A stretch of 64,000 nucleotides of DNA from Vitrella brassicaformis (lineage: Eukaryota > Sar > Vitrellaceae). This document shows positions 46,101 to 57,850 of this stretch, piece by piece. The notes below the pieces were generated by a model, which saw only the letters and a list, made by a program, of their open reading frames with translations, was not told the DNA's origin and made no database searches. Where the stretch lies: positions 203,451 through 267,450 of the forward strand of contig CDMY01000781.1 in the NCBI GenBank assembly GCA_001179505.1, in the 5' to 3' direction. Positions within the stretch are counted from its first letter, which is position 1; every line of letters begins with the position of its first letter. The position numbers and the translations under genes were made by a program.

Positions 46101-49100
46101 CATAGCAGCCAGTGTGGAAGACGACTCGGAGAGGTCAAAGGTATCAGACAGAGGAGGGCTGCGACGGTCGAATGGCACTGCTGCAGGTGGAGTTCGAGGA
46201 GACACGGCTGCTCGGCTGGTTGTGTGGGGTGGGCGCTCCTGGTCGGATACAGTGTGGACAGGGCTTGTTGAAGGGGACTCTCGGGGCGATAGGCTGACTT
46301 TTGATGAGCCTCTGGGGGAGGATTCCTTGGACAGTGGACGCCCGCTGACAGATGCCGGGCGAGACGGTCGCCTGAGCGAGGAGTGTCGACGGGTTGTGCG
46401 GACAGGCTGCGCCGGAGCGACAGGCGTTGACATGTCGACTGCAACACAAGCCGCCACAAACCCATTGTGTTGCTCTTCGTCCGTGGAAAGATGCAGCGCT
46501 TACTGAGGCCATCGGCTTCCAGCCTCTTTATGAAGGAGTCGGCCTCTTTTTTCTTGTGCTGTTGGAGCTTCTCGCGCGTCTTCTGGCTGATGTGCGCAGG
46601 GAAGAAGGTCTCCTGTCTTGGAGTGAATGGCCACTGGTACTCATCAGGGCGTGGAGAGCCCTGATACAAGCAGAGGCACACACTGTGAACAGGCACGTAG
46701 CCGGTCCACAACACTCCATGGTACCGCTCGTGGACTGGTCGGCCTGTGAGAGGGTCAACAAGCAGAAGGATTGCTTTTGAATCTCTTGTGGCGCTGAGCT
46801 CTGTGTCTTCCTCTCACATGAGGCTGTAGCGCCGTCTCTTCTCTTCATCCAATACATCAGAGATCGGCAGTCCTTGAAAGAGCAACGTTTTTGTCTCCTC
46901 GATCAGATCCTGCAGACATAAGAAGACACGATCACGGTGCAATCATTTATGTTCTTGTGAGTCATTCCTTCTCACTCGAACAAGGATTGGGTCGCTGAGT
47001 TGCTCGGCGTCTTCGCGATAGTATCTCAAGGGGATCAGACGCATTGAAGGATCCTACACACACGAAAAGGCGATTGCTGCGAGAAATAGCACAAATTGAT
47101 TCACGCTACGCATGTACCAGCCACGTAATGAGGGTGTTTTCTTGCTTGTCCTCTGTCTCCACCGTCTTGACCGGCGCCCATCCCCCAGGTAGCGTCGGCA
47201 ACGCTGGGCCAGGTGGCGTCTTTTCACGCGACTGCACCCCGGTGGCAGGCTCTGGGCTTGTCTGTGTCTCTCGATCCGCCAGGCTAAGCTCGACGTCACG
47301 ATCAACCTCTGCAGCGACGGTCGCCATCTCGGTATCGAGAATAGCTGGTGCTGCAGGTGTCTCCGCGGCCGGAGATGGCTGCACTGCGGCTTCTGCCTTC
47401 GGTGCCGTATCGAGGACGCTGCTTCCTTCATCCTGCTTCTCGAGCTCGTTCTCGATGAGCTGTTCTATCTTATCGCGATCAACCTTCTTCCGCATCTTCT
47501 TGAGCAGCTTGGTTACAAGGAGATTGCACTTGCCTCGCGTCTTCTCGAGCTCCCGCTTCAAGAACGACTGCAGGGTCCGCAGCCGGTAAGCCTCACGCTC
47601 CGTCTCCTGCCAGACAACGCAGCCACAGAATGACTTGACAAGGGGATTGCGTCCTTTTTCCTTACCTTGAGTTTGTCTCGGACGGCTGCCGGCAGATTCT
47701 CCTCTGTCACTTGCTGCTCACCCGCATCTGCTGTCCCCGCCGAGCCTTTCAGCTCTTGTCCCTCCACCTGGCTGCCCTGCTCAGAAGCTGCAACCAACAA
47801 AAGAATCAGATACGGCCACCCAGCCGAAACGACCCTACTTGATTTTCTCCTCGGTGGCACAATGAGGGTCTGCGTCTCGGCATCGGCCGATGCTGACGGC
47901 TTCTCTGCAATAAATCCAAGAATGTCTGCACTCGAGCTGACGCATCGTTCCTGATGTGTCCCGGCTCACCTGGCGGCGGAGTGGGAGGTTTCGCAGCTTG
48001 CTCTGCTTGCTTTCTAGCTGCGTCCGCCAAAAGCTGGCGATAACAATAACGTTTACCGAGAGAAAGAGAGAGAGAAAGAATACGCATTGTGTCTCTGCCT
48101 ATACACCTGTTCCTTCCGGGCCAGCTCGTCTTCAAGCTCCTTGATCTGAAACGACGGCAAGGGAATACAAACATGTCAAGTTCTTCTGTACCACAAGTGT
48201 CACCTTGTGGTCCATCTCGGCGTTCACTTTCTCCGTGATTTCAAGCTTGACCTGCAACAGCCACATGACAGCGCTTCCCACATTTCTTCGACATCTCATC
48301 TCATCACCTGTGTGTCGTGCAGAGAGCCTTGAAGCCCTGCCACTTTCGACCTGGAGCAGACATTCCGAAGTGATTTGAGAGACGCACGGCTCATTCCTCC
48401 GCTCACTTGACTGTCATCAGCTCTGTCTCCTCCGAGAGGTTCTCTCCCCTCTGCAGGTGAGGAGCGCACGATCGCCAGTAGAGACCCACCCGTGTCTCCG
48501 TCATGCGGTCGGCTTACCTTGAGCTTCAGGTCTTGGAGGAATTTGTTGCATGCAATCTCCCAGGCAGGCTTCTTCGCAGAACTCTGGACGTTGACAATAT
48601 ACGAGGTACACAAATGGCGATGAACAGTGTGCTGTCCCTGTCTACCTCGGCCATATACAGAGTGTTGAGGATGCCCTCCAGAGACATCCTCCCGGCGATC
48701 TGGCGTAGGCGGGCGGAGGCCCCCAGCTCGCTGTAACACGAAGCCCGCCACGAGGGCGAAGGAGAGCACATTCAATACTGCTGGTGTGCGTTCTACCTGT
48801 CTCCTATGTGGGCGAGGTCATAACGGAGGTCCGCATTCACCTGCCGCAACTCACCCAGCTGGGAGGCATATACGCCCTCTATCTGCAGGGCGAAAGACAG
48901 AACAAAGGCATATGTATCCAGCTGCTATCAGTGAGACTTTCGTGTCTCACCTCTAAGATCTTCATATTGAATAGCTCGACAGTGACGTTGTCCACGTACC
49001 TGACAAAGCAAGGGAGCCACATCACGCATCACTTTCTTTGCAGAACGACAAGTCTTGTGGATTCACTTGGACGGATCGAAGTAGTACACTAACACACACA

Positions 49101-49931
49101 CATCGGAGACACGCGTTTTCCACAGAGACCAGGGCAGTTGGCTCACCCTCATTCGGATCAAATTCTTCACTGTTCGACTTCGCAATGCCCTTCCTGTACA
49201 CCTAGATGGTGAACACACAACCATCAATGGCCAATAAGATCCCATACGAACAGCTGATCCACGCCCCTGACCATCTCTCGAAGGTGCAGCAGCTCCTTGA
49301 AGTAAGCCTCTCGCAGTCTCTTCAACACATACGTCAGGTTGTCAACTTTTCGGCACAGCACAGCGATGGCTCGATGCATGGCGTGAACGGCACGCACGCT
49401 CACCACCTGAACAGACACGCGAGCCACGTGCATCGTGCGTAATCACGTCAAGGCGGTTGAGAGTCAGGTGTCTGACAATTCGCGGCCGCTCTTGGATGAA
49501 CAGAGGGTCCTCAAAGACAAGTTCACTCTTCGGCTCTGTGAGAATGCCATCCCACATGAGAGCACTTCATCAGAGGGCTTCAATCTCCATCCACTCACCT
49601 TCTTCCCTCCAGTATGAGATTTCCAACGGTAGAGGGGCCTCGAAATCATCCTTGCGCTGCATTCAAGGAGCACATGCACTCATGTCGAGCCCCGAACCTT
49701 GTGTATACATACCTTCTGATAGATGTCGAGGAGCGCCTCGCTGTTGAGGTTCTTCGGATCGGTCAAATCAACGACACTCGTGTCCGTCAAGAAAGCACTG
49801 TCCTCGGTTGGCACGACGACCCTTTTGCCCTGTCTTCGGGCAACACCTGACATGAGCGACATGGTCAGCGTCTTGTCATCTTCGCCAGCAGCGCTGCGGC
49901 GATGGCGATAGAAGATGTCAGGATCAGCCAT
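43121..49931 (-). CDS. Very large coiled-coil / low-complexity protein, about 25 exons
   Basis: The start is the ATG at 49931 (MADPDIFYRHRR) and the stop is at 43121. Exons at 49.2-49.9 kb encode a conserved-looking N-terminus (FEAPLPLEISYWREE; FEDPLFIQERPRIVRHLTL; VYYFDPSKYVDNVTVELFNM). Many very short exons between 47.8 and 49.1 kb encode coiled coil (IKELEDELARKEQ). An exon at about 47.1-47.6 kb continues as TEREAYRLRTLQSFLKREL. A globular segment at 46.5-47.0 kb reads RLIPLRYYREDAEQLSDPIL, LLFQGLPISDVLDEEKRR and VPVHSVCLCLYQGSPRPD. A 1.8-kb exon (44664 to about 46442) is Pro/Ser/Glu-rich and disordered. C-terminal exons contain AIYHPDAAYFHPEM and a basic Ser/Pro tail. Not all exon borders were fixed, and two adjacent genes cannot be excluded. 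A cytoskeletal scaffold is only a guess. Confidence 0.5.
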
Positions 49932-50347
49932 CGCAGAAAAGCGTGCGCCAAACAGGGGATGGTTGAAAACAATCGCTAGCGCAAAAAGGCCTGCATAGCG
50001 CTCGAAATACCGCAAAGGCTTCTTTCGAAGACGGGACGGGAGGGAAGGAAAATTCGAGCTCGCGTTCGCAGACCGTTTAAGTCCAACCGTCGACCGGCTC
50101 TCGCTTGAGGCCTATTCAGCAGAGATTGATCCTTTTCTCAATGACACACAACGTGGTCTAAAGGATCAATCTCGGCGAACAGGTCTGCAGGCAAGGCAAG
50201 CCGAGGCCTGTACATAGAAGCATGAAAGTGTCGTCAACTCGCTGCCGAAGAGCAACATGCACTCCCGCACCCCTCGTCTCAACACAGCAGCGAAAAAATC
50301 CCCCTCTCACTTCATTTGTCAGACTCGCATGAAGATAGATGGATAAG
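49932..50347. other. Spacer between tandem minus-strand genes
   Basis: It holds the presumed promoter of the coiled-coil gene. A GAGCTCG element is near 50056. No exon was seen. Confidence 0.4.
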
Positions 50348-52050
50348 TCATTTCCTCCGCCTTTTGACCTTCCTCCTCCGTGTCCCCTGCTTTGTGCCAG
50401 CCCCGACAGCTCCTTTCTTCTCCTCTGCCTTGTCGCCCTTCCTGGCGATGAAGTTGCGCGGGAAGGCCGTCTTGGTGAGGCCCTCCAGGAACAGATTGAT
50501 GATCTCACTCTCGCCAAACAGCGGCTTCAGCAGGGGCCTGTCGTCGCCGTCATAGCGCGACACTCGAAGCGTGGGGCTGCCGGTGCCCGCACCCTCCAGA
50601 GCAAACCTGAGGAAGAACAGGAGCGGAAACAATTCATGAGCGCTGATGTTTGTCTGCTTGTCTGTGTGCCTTACTTGAGATATCCCTCTGTAAATGCGTT
50701 GAAGCTCTCGTCAAGATACTCCCACACCATGGCCACGCTGTCCGCCTTCCTCTCTATCGCCGTCGGCCGCGCACCGACGGACCGCCTGGATGCAGTCGCA
50801 GCCCCGATGGCTTCCCTGCCCCACTCCTCGCGAACCCATGCCAAGAACGCCTCGGGTCTCTCAGCTTTGGCCAGATCCATCACCAGCACGTCGCACGCAT
50901 ACTTGTCGTCCAGCCGCGATAGCTGCTCCTGCCACACATAGTCTGAGGGAGGGGTGGGGTCCTCGAGGGAGAAGACCGTCACGTCAAGAGCCGCCTCGCC
51001 GTCACCCCCATATTCGACGCTGTCGAGGTTCTCCAGACACTGGACGGCCGCCTTGGCCACCTGGTCGCGCCGCGTGACAGTCTCTCCCGTGACCTTGCCC
51101 AAGGAGACAGTGCGGCTCATGCGCACACCTTGCTTGACGTAAAACTCGTCCAGCTGAGGGGCACGGAGTGGGCCAGAGAGGAACGGAGTCGGCTCGCCCA
51201 GGCCTCCGATTAGCCTCCCGTAGCGCACGATGACAGGACGGATAGAGGGCTTGGACGACACATACTTGGAGATGACCTGGTCGAGTGGGTCTTGCTTTCG
51301 CTTGAGCATCTTGAGCAGGCCGCCCTTGTATCCCGTTTCCCCCGACTGCGGGACGGTGGCAACAACGCTCTTGAGTGAAGACGCTTGCGACAAAATGGAA
51401 GACGTCAGCGAGTCCCACTGGATCTGAAGATACCGACAAAGGCATCCATTAGTATCGCATGTGTGTGACCACTTGGGGACGCTTTCTTGCCTGACCTGGT
51501 CTTCGATCTCTTCTTCAAGCTCTTCCTCCAGCAGGAGGGCATCGGCCGCTTGCGCCTTGCCCGTCTGCATTGCCCTTATCCGCTCCTCTGTCCTGAGCCG
51601 CCGCGACTTCATCTCACTCCCGTCATCAGGCGACACGAGCAACACATCCGCCGTCTTGATGCCGTCCACCAGCTGCTGCGGCACGCTGTCACTCAATAGA
51701 TCAACCACAGCCACGTCGGCCTTCTGCTTGAGCGTGTCCAGTGCATCATGTCCAAGGGGCTGAGTGGACTCGCTTTGGTGCAGGAAGGCCCGCACCGAGT
51801 ATGACGGATTCTCCGCCAGCTGAAGCGCCAGGAGGCGGCCGATGCCGCCCACCTCCCCGCACACTACTGCTGAGGTCTTCGAGTCGGCCATCTGCAGTCG
51901 TGACGATGAATAGAGAGGACGAACGGGCCTTCGTTGCGGCATCGACTGAGAGAGGGGGGGCAGTCGATGGAAGGCATGCGTCACGGGAAGCACGACCAGT
52001 GCCAGGAAGATCCGCGGCCAGCGCCTTCGCCAGCTCTCCCAGTCTGACAT
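50348..52050 (-). CDS. Plastid-targeted NAD(P)-binding (NmrA/SDR-like) protein
   Basis: Three exons (51496-52050, 50675-51423, 50348-50606) give 520 aa. The N-terminus has a signal peptide (WPRIFLALVVLPVTHA) with Phe directly after the predicted cleavage site (FHRLPPLSQ), then a Ser/Arg/Pro-rich stretch. This is the form of bipartite leaders to red-derived complex plastids. The mature part begins with a Rossmann-like segment (TSAVVCGEVGGIGRLLALQL) and later VIVRYGRLIGGLGEP, as in NmrA-like/atypical SDR proteins of chloroplasts. The glycine motif is GxxGGxG-like. The C-terminal 90 residues end in a Lys/Arg cluster. Substrate is unknown. Its start codon is 36 bp from the divergent PPR-like gene. 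Confidence 0.7.
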
Positions 52051-52086
52051 CGTTTTGCCCTCGACTCGCCGAGGTCGTGAGATGGT

Positions 52087-53780
52087 ATGAAGCTGCTCAG
52101 ATCCCTCCTCGCAAACCCTAACCCTGCGGGGTTTGCCTCCGAGATGGCGGGGCTCTGTTTTCTTCGCTGTTCGCTGACTCGCATCCTCCCGGCCATGGAT
52201 CTCCCACCGCCTTCGTTCATGCACGTTCGCCAGCTCCACCGAGCATCGACAGTGCCTCAGAAGGCAGCAGCCTCCCTGCCAGTGTCACACGGACGCGCAG
52301 CCGTCAGGCAGCTCCGCGCAAAGCCGCAGAGAAGGAGCAGGTCAGCTTGCTGCCAAACAACACAAACAGATAGCAGCAACATTCATTGTCTTGTGTTCAG
52401 TGACCAGCTGGCTGCCTCCTCTTCTCCACTGGCATCTGCCGTCCCAATGCCGGCCCCTCCTAATGCCTCTGAGTTTGCCGACGTGACCCGTCGTCGCAAT
52501 GACTTCCACCGCAAGATGTGGAGGAGTCTGCATCGCAAGAGGTGGGATGCCTTCGAGGAGGGGCTGGAGGCGCTCGTGGGGTCGGGGCTGCCCATGGACG
52601 AGGTCTCATTCACCCTGGCGCTACACGGATGCATCATGTCCAAGAAACACCGGAGCGAAGAGGTCAGACAGTCAGGCGCACAAATGGATGGATGGCAGGA
52701 GTGACTGGCTATGTCGGTGCTCGCTTGTTCGGTGTCAGGCATGGGACGTGTTGCAGCAGATGGAGGAGGCACATGTGCACCCCACTCTTGTGAGGTTCAA
52801 CAAGGTCAGCCACGGGGAATCGAGTAGCGTCGACACACGGGCCAACGTATTCGCCCCTTGCCTGTTCTGTACCTGTCTGCAGCGGCTTGTGGCATCGTTC
52901 TTTGAGCTGTCACAGTATGACGCAGCCCCCCATCCCATCCTCTGGCGCAAGGTCCTCAGATCTGCTTGGTGAGATACCACCACGCTGACCCACGAAACAG
53001 ACACTCACTCACACACCAGTTCGTCGTCCCCTGGCTGTGTGTGCAGGTTCGTGGCCGCGAGTGTGCGTGCTCGGCGCCAGCGAGCCATCATGTACAGAGC
53101 AGAGCAGCTTCGAGAGGCGGTGAGCACCTGTCTACGCCCATCCACCAACCCTCTCGCGACACAGTGTTGCCCCTTTCTTGCTTGCTTCAGGGTGTGCCTG
53201 AGAGCGAGTTGCCCGACCCCCACTCCCTAGCTGCTTTGTGGTACGGCCCCACCGACCCCCTCCTCACCCCACTAGCACAGGCACAGGCGCTCACACTCGA
53301 CGACCAAGCGGCCAGCAGCACCACCAGCATCCAGGGGGGCCAGGCACTGCCGTTCGCATCAACACGTCGTGGTGTGGAGGTGCTTGCTGGGGAGACAGGG
53401 GACTCCGTCGGCATGAGAAGCCACCCGAACGAGATGTGGAGCGTCACCAGAGGTGAGACAGATGAGAGGGGATCAGCACGTCAGGACGGCCTCACTGCTC
53501 TGCCGCTGTGTGGTCTGTATCCGTGCATTCAGGTCGCGTGTCGCCGTTTGCCGCTCTGGTGCATCGTGGCATTCCCCTTGACAGCATCGATGGACCTCCT
53601 CTGCTCGATCGTGAGCCCAGGCAGAGAAGACGCTCCAAGGACAAGCCGCCTGCCGAGGAGCCTGTCGCTGATGAGCAGCAGGGCGCTGTCACTCCAGCCC
53701 CCAGCAAGAGGCGTCGATTCTATTTCGACAAGCAAGGGAATCCACGTGTGGAGGGATGGGATGCGCCTGAGGGGCAGTGA
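52087..53780 (+). CDS. PPR-like organellar RNA-binding protein
   Basis: Seven exons (52087-52340, 52401-52662, 52739-52804, 52883-52968, 53047-53119, 53191-53452, 53533-53780) give 416 aa. The core matches a pentatricopeptide repeat: MDEVSFTLALHGCIMSKKHR, then AWDVLQQMEEAHVHPTLVRF and NKRLVASFFELSQYD. PPR proteins bind single-stranded RNA in plastids and mitochondria. The Arg/Ser/Leu-rich N-terminus (MKLLRSLLANPNP...) fits an organelle presequence. Later in-frame ATGs at 52144 and 52195 are possible starts. The C-terminal half is low complexity, with a basic KSKDKPP / KRRRFYFD region. Confidence 0.65.
52113..52125 (+). promoter_or_regulatory. Telo-box-like AAACCCTAACCCT
   Basis: It lies at the divergent start of the plastid NAD(P)-binding and PPR-like genes. 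AAACCCTAA is the plant telo-box found in promoters of organelle-biogenesis and translation genes. Confidence 0.4.
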
Positions 53781-54356
53781 GGGCCGCCCTTTTGCACATT
53801 GGTAGTAGTTGTGCGTCGTTCGTAACTGCTGCGGGGAGTGTACTTGGCCGGTTCGTCGGCCGTGCCTGAGTGGATTCGGCAACGACTGACGCAAATCAGT
53901 CAGAGCTGAATCATCTTTGGCTGGGGGACGGATCGGCCAAGAGCACTCCGCCATGCTGTGTCCTTATTGGTTGCACATGGGCGTTGATGTATTGCACAGA
54001 GGTCTGCTGTGTTGCATGACGGATTGGTGCACTACAGTACCTGTCTGGTCTCTTTCGTCGCTGTTGAGGAGTGATCATGGCCGATCCGTTGCCTCTTGCT
54101 GTGTGGATCTGGCTTGGACTGATAGAGATCAGTCGACGCAGGTCATGAAGCCAGACGGGACGGATAGGAGGCCAGGATCACTCAGCGCACGATCGTGGTG
54201 TATGCGACCGACTCGTGTGTACAGAACCACACAGATCGCATGATATGCCTTGAGCTGTCCCCTTTGATGCCATTGCCAACAGTTATCTTCACGACATACT
54301 CGACTGATATTCACCGTCCCAAAGCCTTACTTCAATGTCACAACAGCACGGCCTCA
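53781..54356. other. Convergent spacer
   Basis: This is 576 bp of unique-looking sequence between two gene ends. No exon, tRNA or repeat was recognised. Confidence 0.5.
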
Positions 54357-55628
54357 TCACACACGTCTCCAGGGCTCCTGTCTCTGTATACTCATTCGCA
54401 GTGACGCCCTCCTGGGGCTGACTTGCGAGTAGGTGAAGCCGTCAGACGCGGCCTCGGCATACACCTTACGCACAATCCCGCGACTTGCATGACGGTGTGT
54501 CGCGTGTTTATAGACACTGTCGAGCACAGAAGACACCACCCCTTCCGGCAGCTCCTCAGACCGCCTGTAATGAGTACCAGCAGCTGAGGTGGGTGCTGTG
54601 TGGCTGGTGTCGTCTGTCGCATGGACACGCCGAAGGGAAGAGACACGCTCGTGTGGTGGAGGCTCTTCTGGTGGCGCTGACGTCTCGTGTTGCGGCTGCT
54701 GCTGCTGCTGCTGTTCCACTGCCTCCTCGCGCGTCAGGATCTTTCCCTGACTTGCCATTGCCACATCAGCCGGAGACACCGCTTCAGACGCAGCCTTGGT
54801 CCAGTCTTCATCCCCTGGCATGTCACCTTTCTCCCCCACCGCCACACGCGCGTCTCCAACTGGCTCGGCCAGGGCCAATGCACTGAATCCTCCATCGTCA
54901 GCGGCTGCTTTAGCTCCTGTCTCCCTCTCCCTCTTGCCCCGGCGTATTGTGCCTCCTCGAGTGTGGTCGGTCTTCCTCTTGCCGTTGTTAATCAGCTCCA
55001 TTGTCCCCTCAGCGGGGACAGCATTGAACACACGCCTTCTTCTCTGCTGTTTCCATCTCGGCTTTGGGGATGTGGGTGGGATAGGATGGTGCGTCACTTC
55101 TCGGCCTCGTTCGTCCCGCGGTGCGTGGTGGAAGGCAAGGATCTCGAGAGTGCAATGGTCGTCCGGCAGAGTGACATCGATAGAGCGGCGGACCACATGA
55201 CGCCCAGGTCTTCTTCTCTCAATCGTCACGGTGGCCGAGTTCAAGTTGGACTCTTCAACAGGTGCTTGATGAGCTGTGCATGATGTCTCTGTGACAAAGA
55301 TGACTGCATCAACAAGATGAAAGAGCCCCTGTTCTTGCAGCCACGAGATTGGCACACAACTGAGCAGCCTCTGCAGTGGAAAGAGGAGGAAATCCCCAGA
55401 CCATGACATGCACAGCTGGTTGCATGCACAGCTTCCGCCAACCTGGAATTCGTTGCAGATGAGTGGGAGCTGTGATTGGATGTCGGATGAGTAGGGTACC
55501 ATCACCAGCGTGGACAGCATGTCGCAACACAAACGCTGAAGTTCCCCACGAAGCCCAAATTGATCTCTTCCACCATTGGCTCTTGCACTGTCGAAGCGGT
55601 GGGGCATAGGATGCCATGCCGTCTGCAT
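54357..55628 (-). CDS. Unknown intronless protein with poly-Gln tract
   Basis: One open frame of 423 aa starts at the ATG at 55628, which is unusual in this intron-dense window. The first 120 residues are Cys/Leu-rich (LQRLLSCVPISWLQEQGLFH). The middle has RRRPGRHVVRRSIDVTLPDD, basic clusters (RKTDHTRGGTIRRGKRERE), a Gln run (EEAVEQQQQQQ) and a C-terminal Ser/Arg-rich part. The same frame stays open to 56063, antisense to exon 1 of the ABHD17-like gene, so the true start could be further upstream. No family was recognised. Confidence 0.5.
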   Translation of the reverse strand: MQTAWHPMPHRFDSARANGGRDQFGLRGELQRLCCDMLSTLVMVPYSSDIQSQLPLICNEFQVGGSCACNQLCMSWSGDFLLFPLQRLLSCVPISWLQEQGLFHLVDAVIFVTETSCTAHQAPVEESNLNSATVTIERRRPGRHVVRRSIDVTLPDDHCTLEILAFHHAPRDERGREVTHHPIPPTSPKPRWKQQRRRRVFNAVPAEGTMELINNGKRKTDHTRGGTIRRGKRERETGAKAAADDGGFSALALAEPVGDARVAVGEKGDMPGDEDWTKAASEAVSPADVAMASQGKILTREEAVEQQQQQQPQHETSAPPEEPPPHERVSSLRRVHATDDTSHTAPTSAAGTHYRRSEELPEGVVSSVLDSVYKHATHRHASRGIVRKVYAEAASDGFTYSQVSPRRASLRMSIQRQEPWRRV

Positions 55629-55850
55629 TGAAGTCACACTGGTCTGCGGCAGATCAGGCGGACGGCCAGGGCGGCGAAAGCGAGCCTTCCATCTCAAGTC
55701 GATCCTGTGGAGGCCCAGCCGAAAGAAAAGGAAAGGCCCTCTGGGCCTGATTTGAGGGCTGTTTGATCCCACAGAGGCAAGGTCCAGCACTATCAATCGG
55801 CCCCCGAGACTGGACAAGACGGGGCGTGAGACAGAGAGTGCGACGGCGAC

Positions 55851-57850
55851 ATGGTATTCAGCTTCCTGCTGTTCCCGAGCCCTCCGTGCACCTACGATGA
55901 ATACAGCGACAACATCGTGTGGATCCCCGCTGGCTGCCGCGACCCCCGCGAGTGCTCTGCCGCCGATGTGCTGCCGTGCCTCTGGCTGCCGTTCCCCAAC
56001 GCACGATACGTGATGGTCTACTTGCACGCGAACGCTGAGGTAAGCGGACGCACATATCCACACTGCAAAAGCGACGAGCGGGTGTATGGCTGTCTATATC
56101 CTGCCTGCAGGACCTTGGGTCGTGCCGCAAGTTTTGTACGCTGCTGCATGACTGTTTCGGCGTGAATGTGTTGGCGGTCGAGTACCCCGGGTACGGGCTG
56201 GCGTATGGGCAGGCCACGGAGGAGAGCGTGGAGGCCGCCACCAGGGGTGTGTACGACTACGTGACGCATACGCTTCACTGGGCCCCGGAGGACATCATAG
56301 TCGTCGGACGCTCCATTGGTGTGCCTCGTCTCTGAGGACGAAAGACCCATCTGCAATAAGCGCTGTCGCCCTTCCTCCTTGTGTTGTCAGGTTCGGGTCC
56401 AGCGGTGTCGATTGCGTGTGAGGCGGCCCGTCGCGGCAGCCACTTGGCGGGTCTGGTGCTGATAGCGGCCTTCACGTCCATCCGCGATGTGGTGCGGGGC
56501 ATCGCACCGTGGGCTGCTCGTTTCATGCCCGACTACTTCCCAAACAAAGACAAGATGCACCAGGTAGGAGTGAGGCAGGCAGGCAGGCAGGGAGGCTCAA
56601 ATGGACCTCTACTGTGTCTTTGTGGCCTGTCTTGCAGGTGTCGTGTGGCGTGGTGTGTGTGCATGGGACAGAGGACAGGATCATCCCGTTGGTAGGAGAC
56701 AGGGAATACCAAGAGAGTGCTCGTGTGTCTCCTGTGTGTGACCTTTCATTTTATTGCGTTGTCAGGCGCATAGTGTGGAGTTGTTTAATCTGTGTGGGAA
56801 CCCCGACAAGATGTTTCTGCCCATTCATGGAGGCGACCACAACGGCACCGTATTCAAAGATAACCATGAGTTCGTCTTGCCTATGATCAATGTACGACGG
56901 CCAGCCAGGCCACTCAGGAAAGAAACCGCCCCACATGTCACACCACGGACTCTTTCCCACTTTTTTCTGTCTGCTGTCGTGTTGCATGCCATGCAGTACT
57001 TGAGTGCTCATGGGCGTCGGTCGTTTCGCACTTCCATGCAGGAGAAGCGTCTCCACCGATACAACTACTGCCACCCCGACAACTGGCCCTCACTCACACC
57101 TGCCGCCTTTGACCTGTGGTCGCGCAACCACCGACTAGAGACACATCCACACCCTCTTCCCTTGTCCGTCCTTCTGTCTGCAGGGCTCCGAATCCCCCTA
57201 TCCTTCCGCCGCCCCAGCCTCAGTACGTGCCTCTGATGCCCCCGCCTGGTCTGGTCAACGACCCCTTCAGGACCAGAAGGGGTGTGGCCCACTTCCCCCC
57301 CTACCCCTACAACCACACACGGGTGGTCAACCGACACGTGAACCCATCGCACAGCAGCACCCTGAGGCCGCCCCCTCTCATGGGCGCCGCTGCCGGGACC
57401 TTCATGTCTCCCTCACTCGTCTGCCGCGACCCGCCGCTCATTCTCCCCAACAAGGGCGGCCAGAACAACACAGTGGAGCGGCGCGTCTTTGTGCAGAATT
57501 CGACGGCGTCCAACACACGGGCGTCGACGGCTGACTTCCCCCCGGGCAACATCATGGCGTCTCCCCGCTCAGGCGGAGGGGGCCCGCCCACTGCACGCGG
57601 CAGTGAGGCGGGCTCTGCGACACTGCGGCAGAGGCAGGGGTCTGTGGCTCCCTCGGCATTCGGCAACACACGTCTGTCTGCGCGTGGGGACGTCCCCTCC
57701 CTCTCACTCGCCGATGGGTCGTATGGCACGCCGATGCGCCACCGTCACCGTGGTGGAGTGGAGGGCGTCATGTCGATGAAGCACCTGAACCCTTCTATGG
57801 GTGGAACACTGCAGCTGGGGCAGACCAGGAAGGGACGCGCATCGGGATAG
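55851..57850 (+). CDS. ABHD17-like alpha/beta hydrolase with long C-terminal extension
   Basis: Seven exons (55851-56039, 56111-56318, 56391-56563, 56638-56691, 56766-56891, 56997-57118, 57184-57850) give 512 aa. Hydrolase features appear in order: VMVYLHANAEDLG (HGNA-like oxyanion motif), VLAVEYPGYGLAYG, the nucleophile elbow GRSIGSG (Ser), VVCVHGTEDRIIP (Asp) and PIHGGDHNG (His). ABHD17 enzymes remove palmitate from membrane proteins such as Ras and PSD-95. An N-terminal Cys cluster, as in animal ABHD17, is not seen. About 220 Pro/Ser/Gly/Arg-rich residues follow the hydrolase domain, doubling the usual length. The last donor (57119) is weak. Confidence 0.85.

Noticed and set aside
52113-52125. 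Telomere or internal telomeric repeat
   Set aside because: Only about two units are present, at a promoter between genes; a telo-box motif is the simpler reading.
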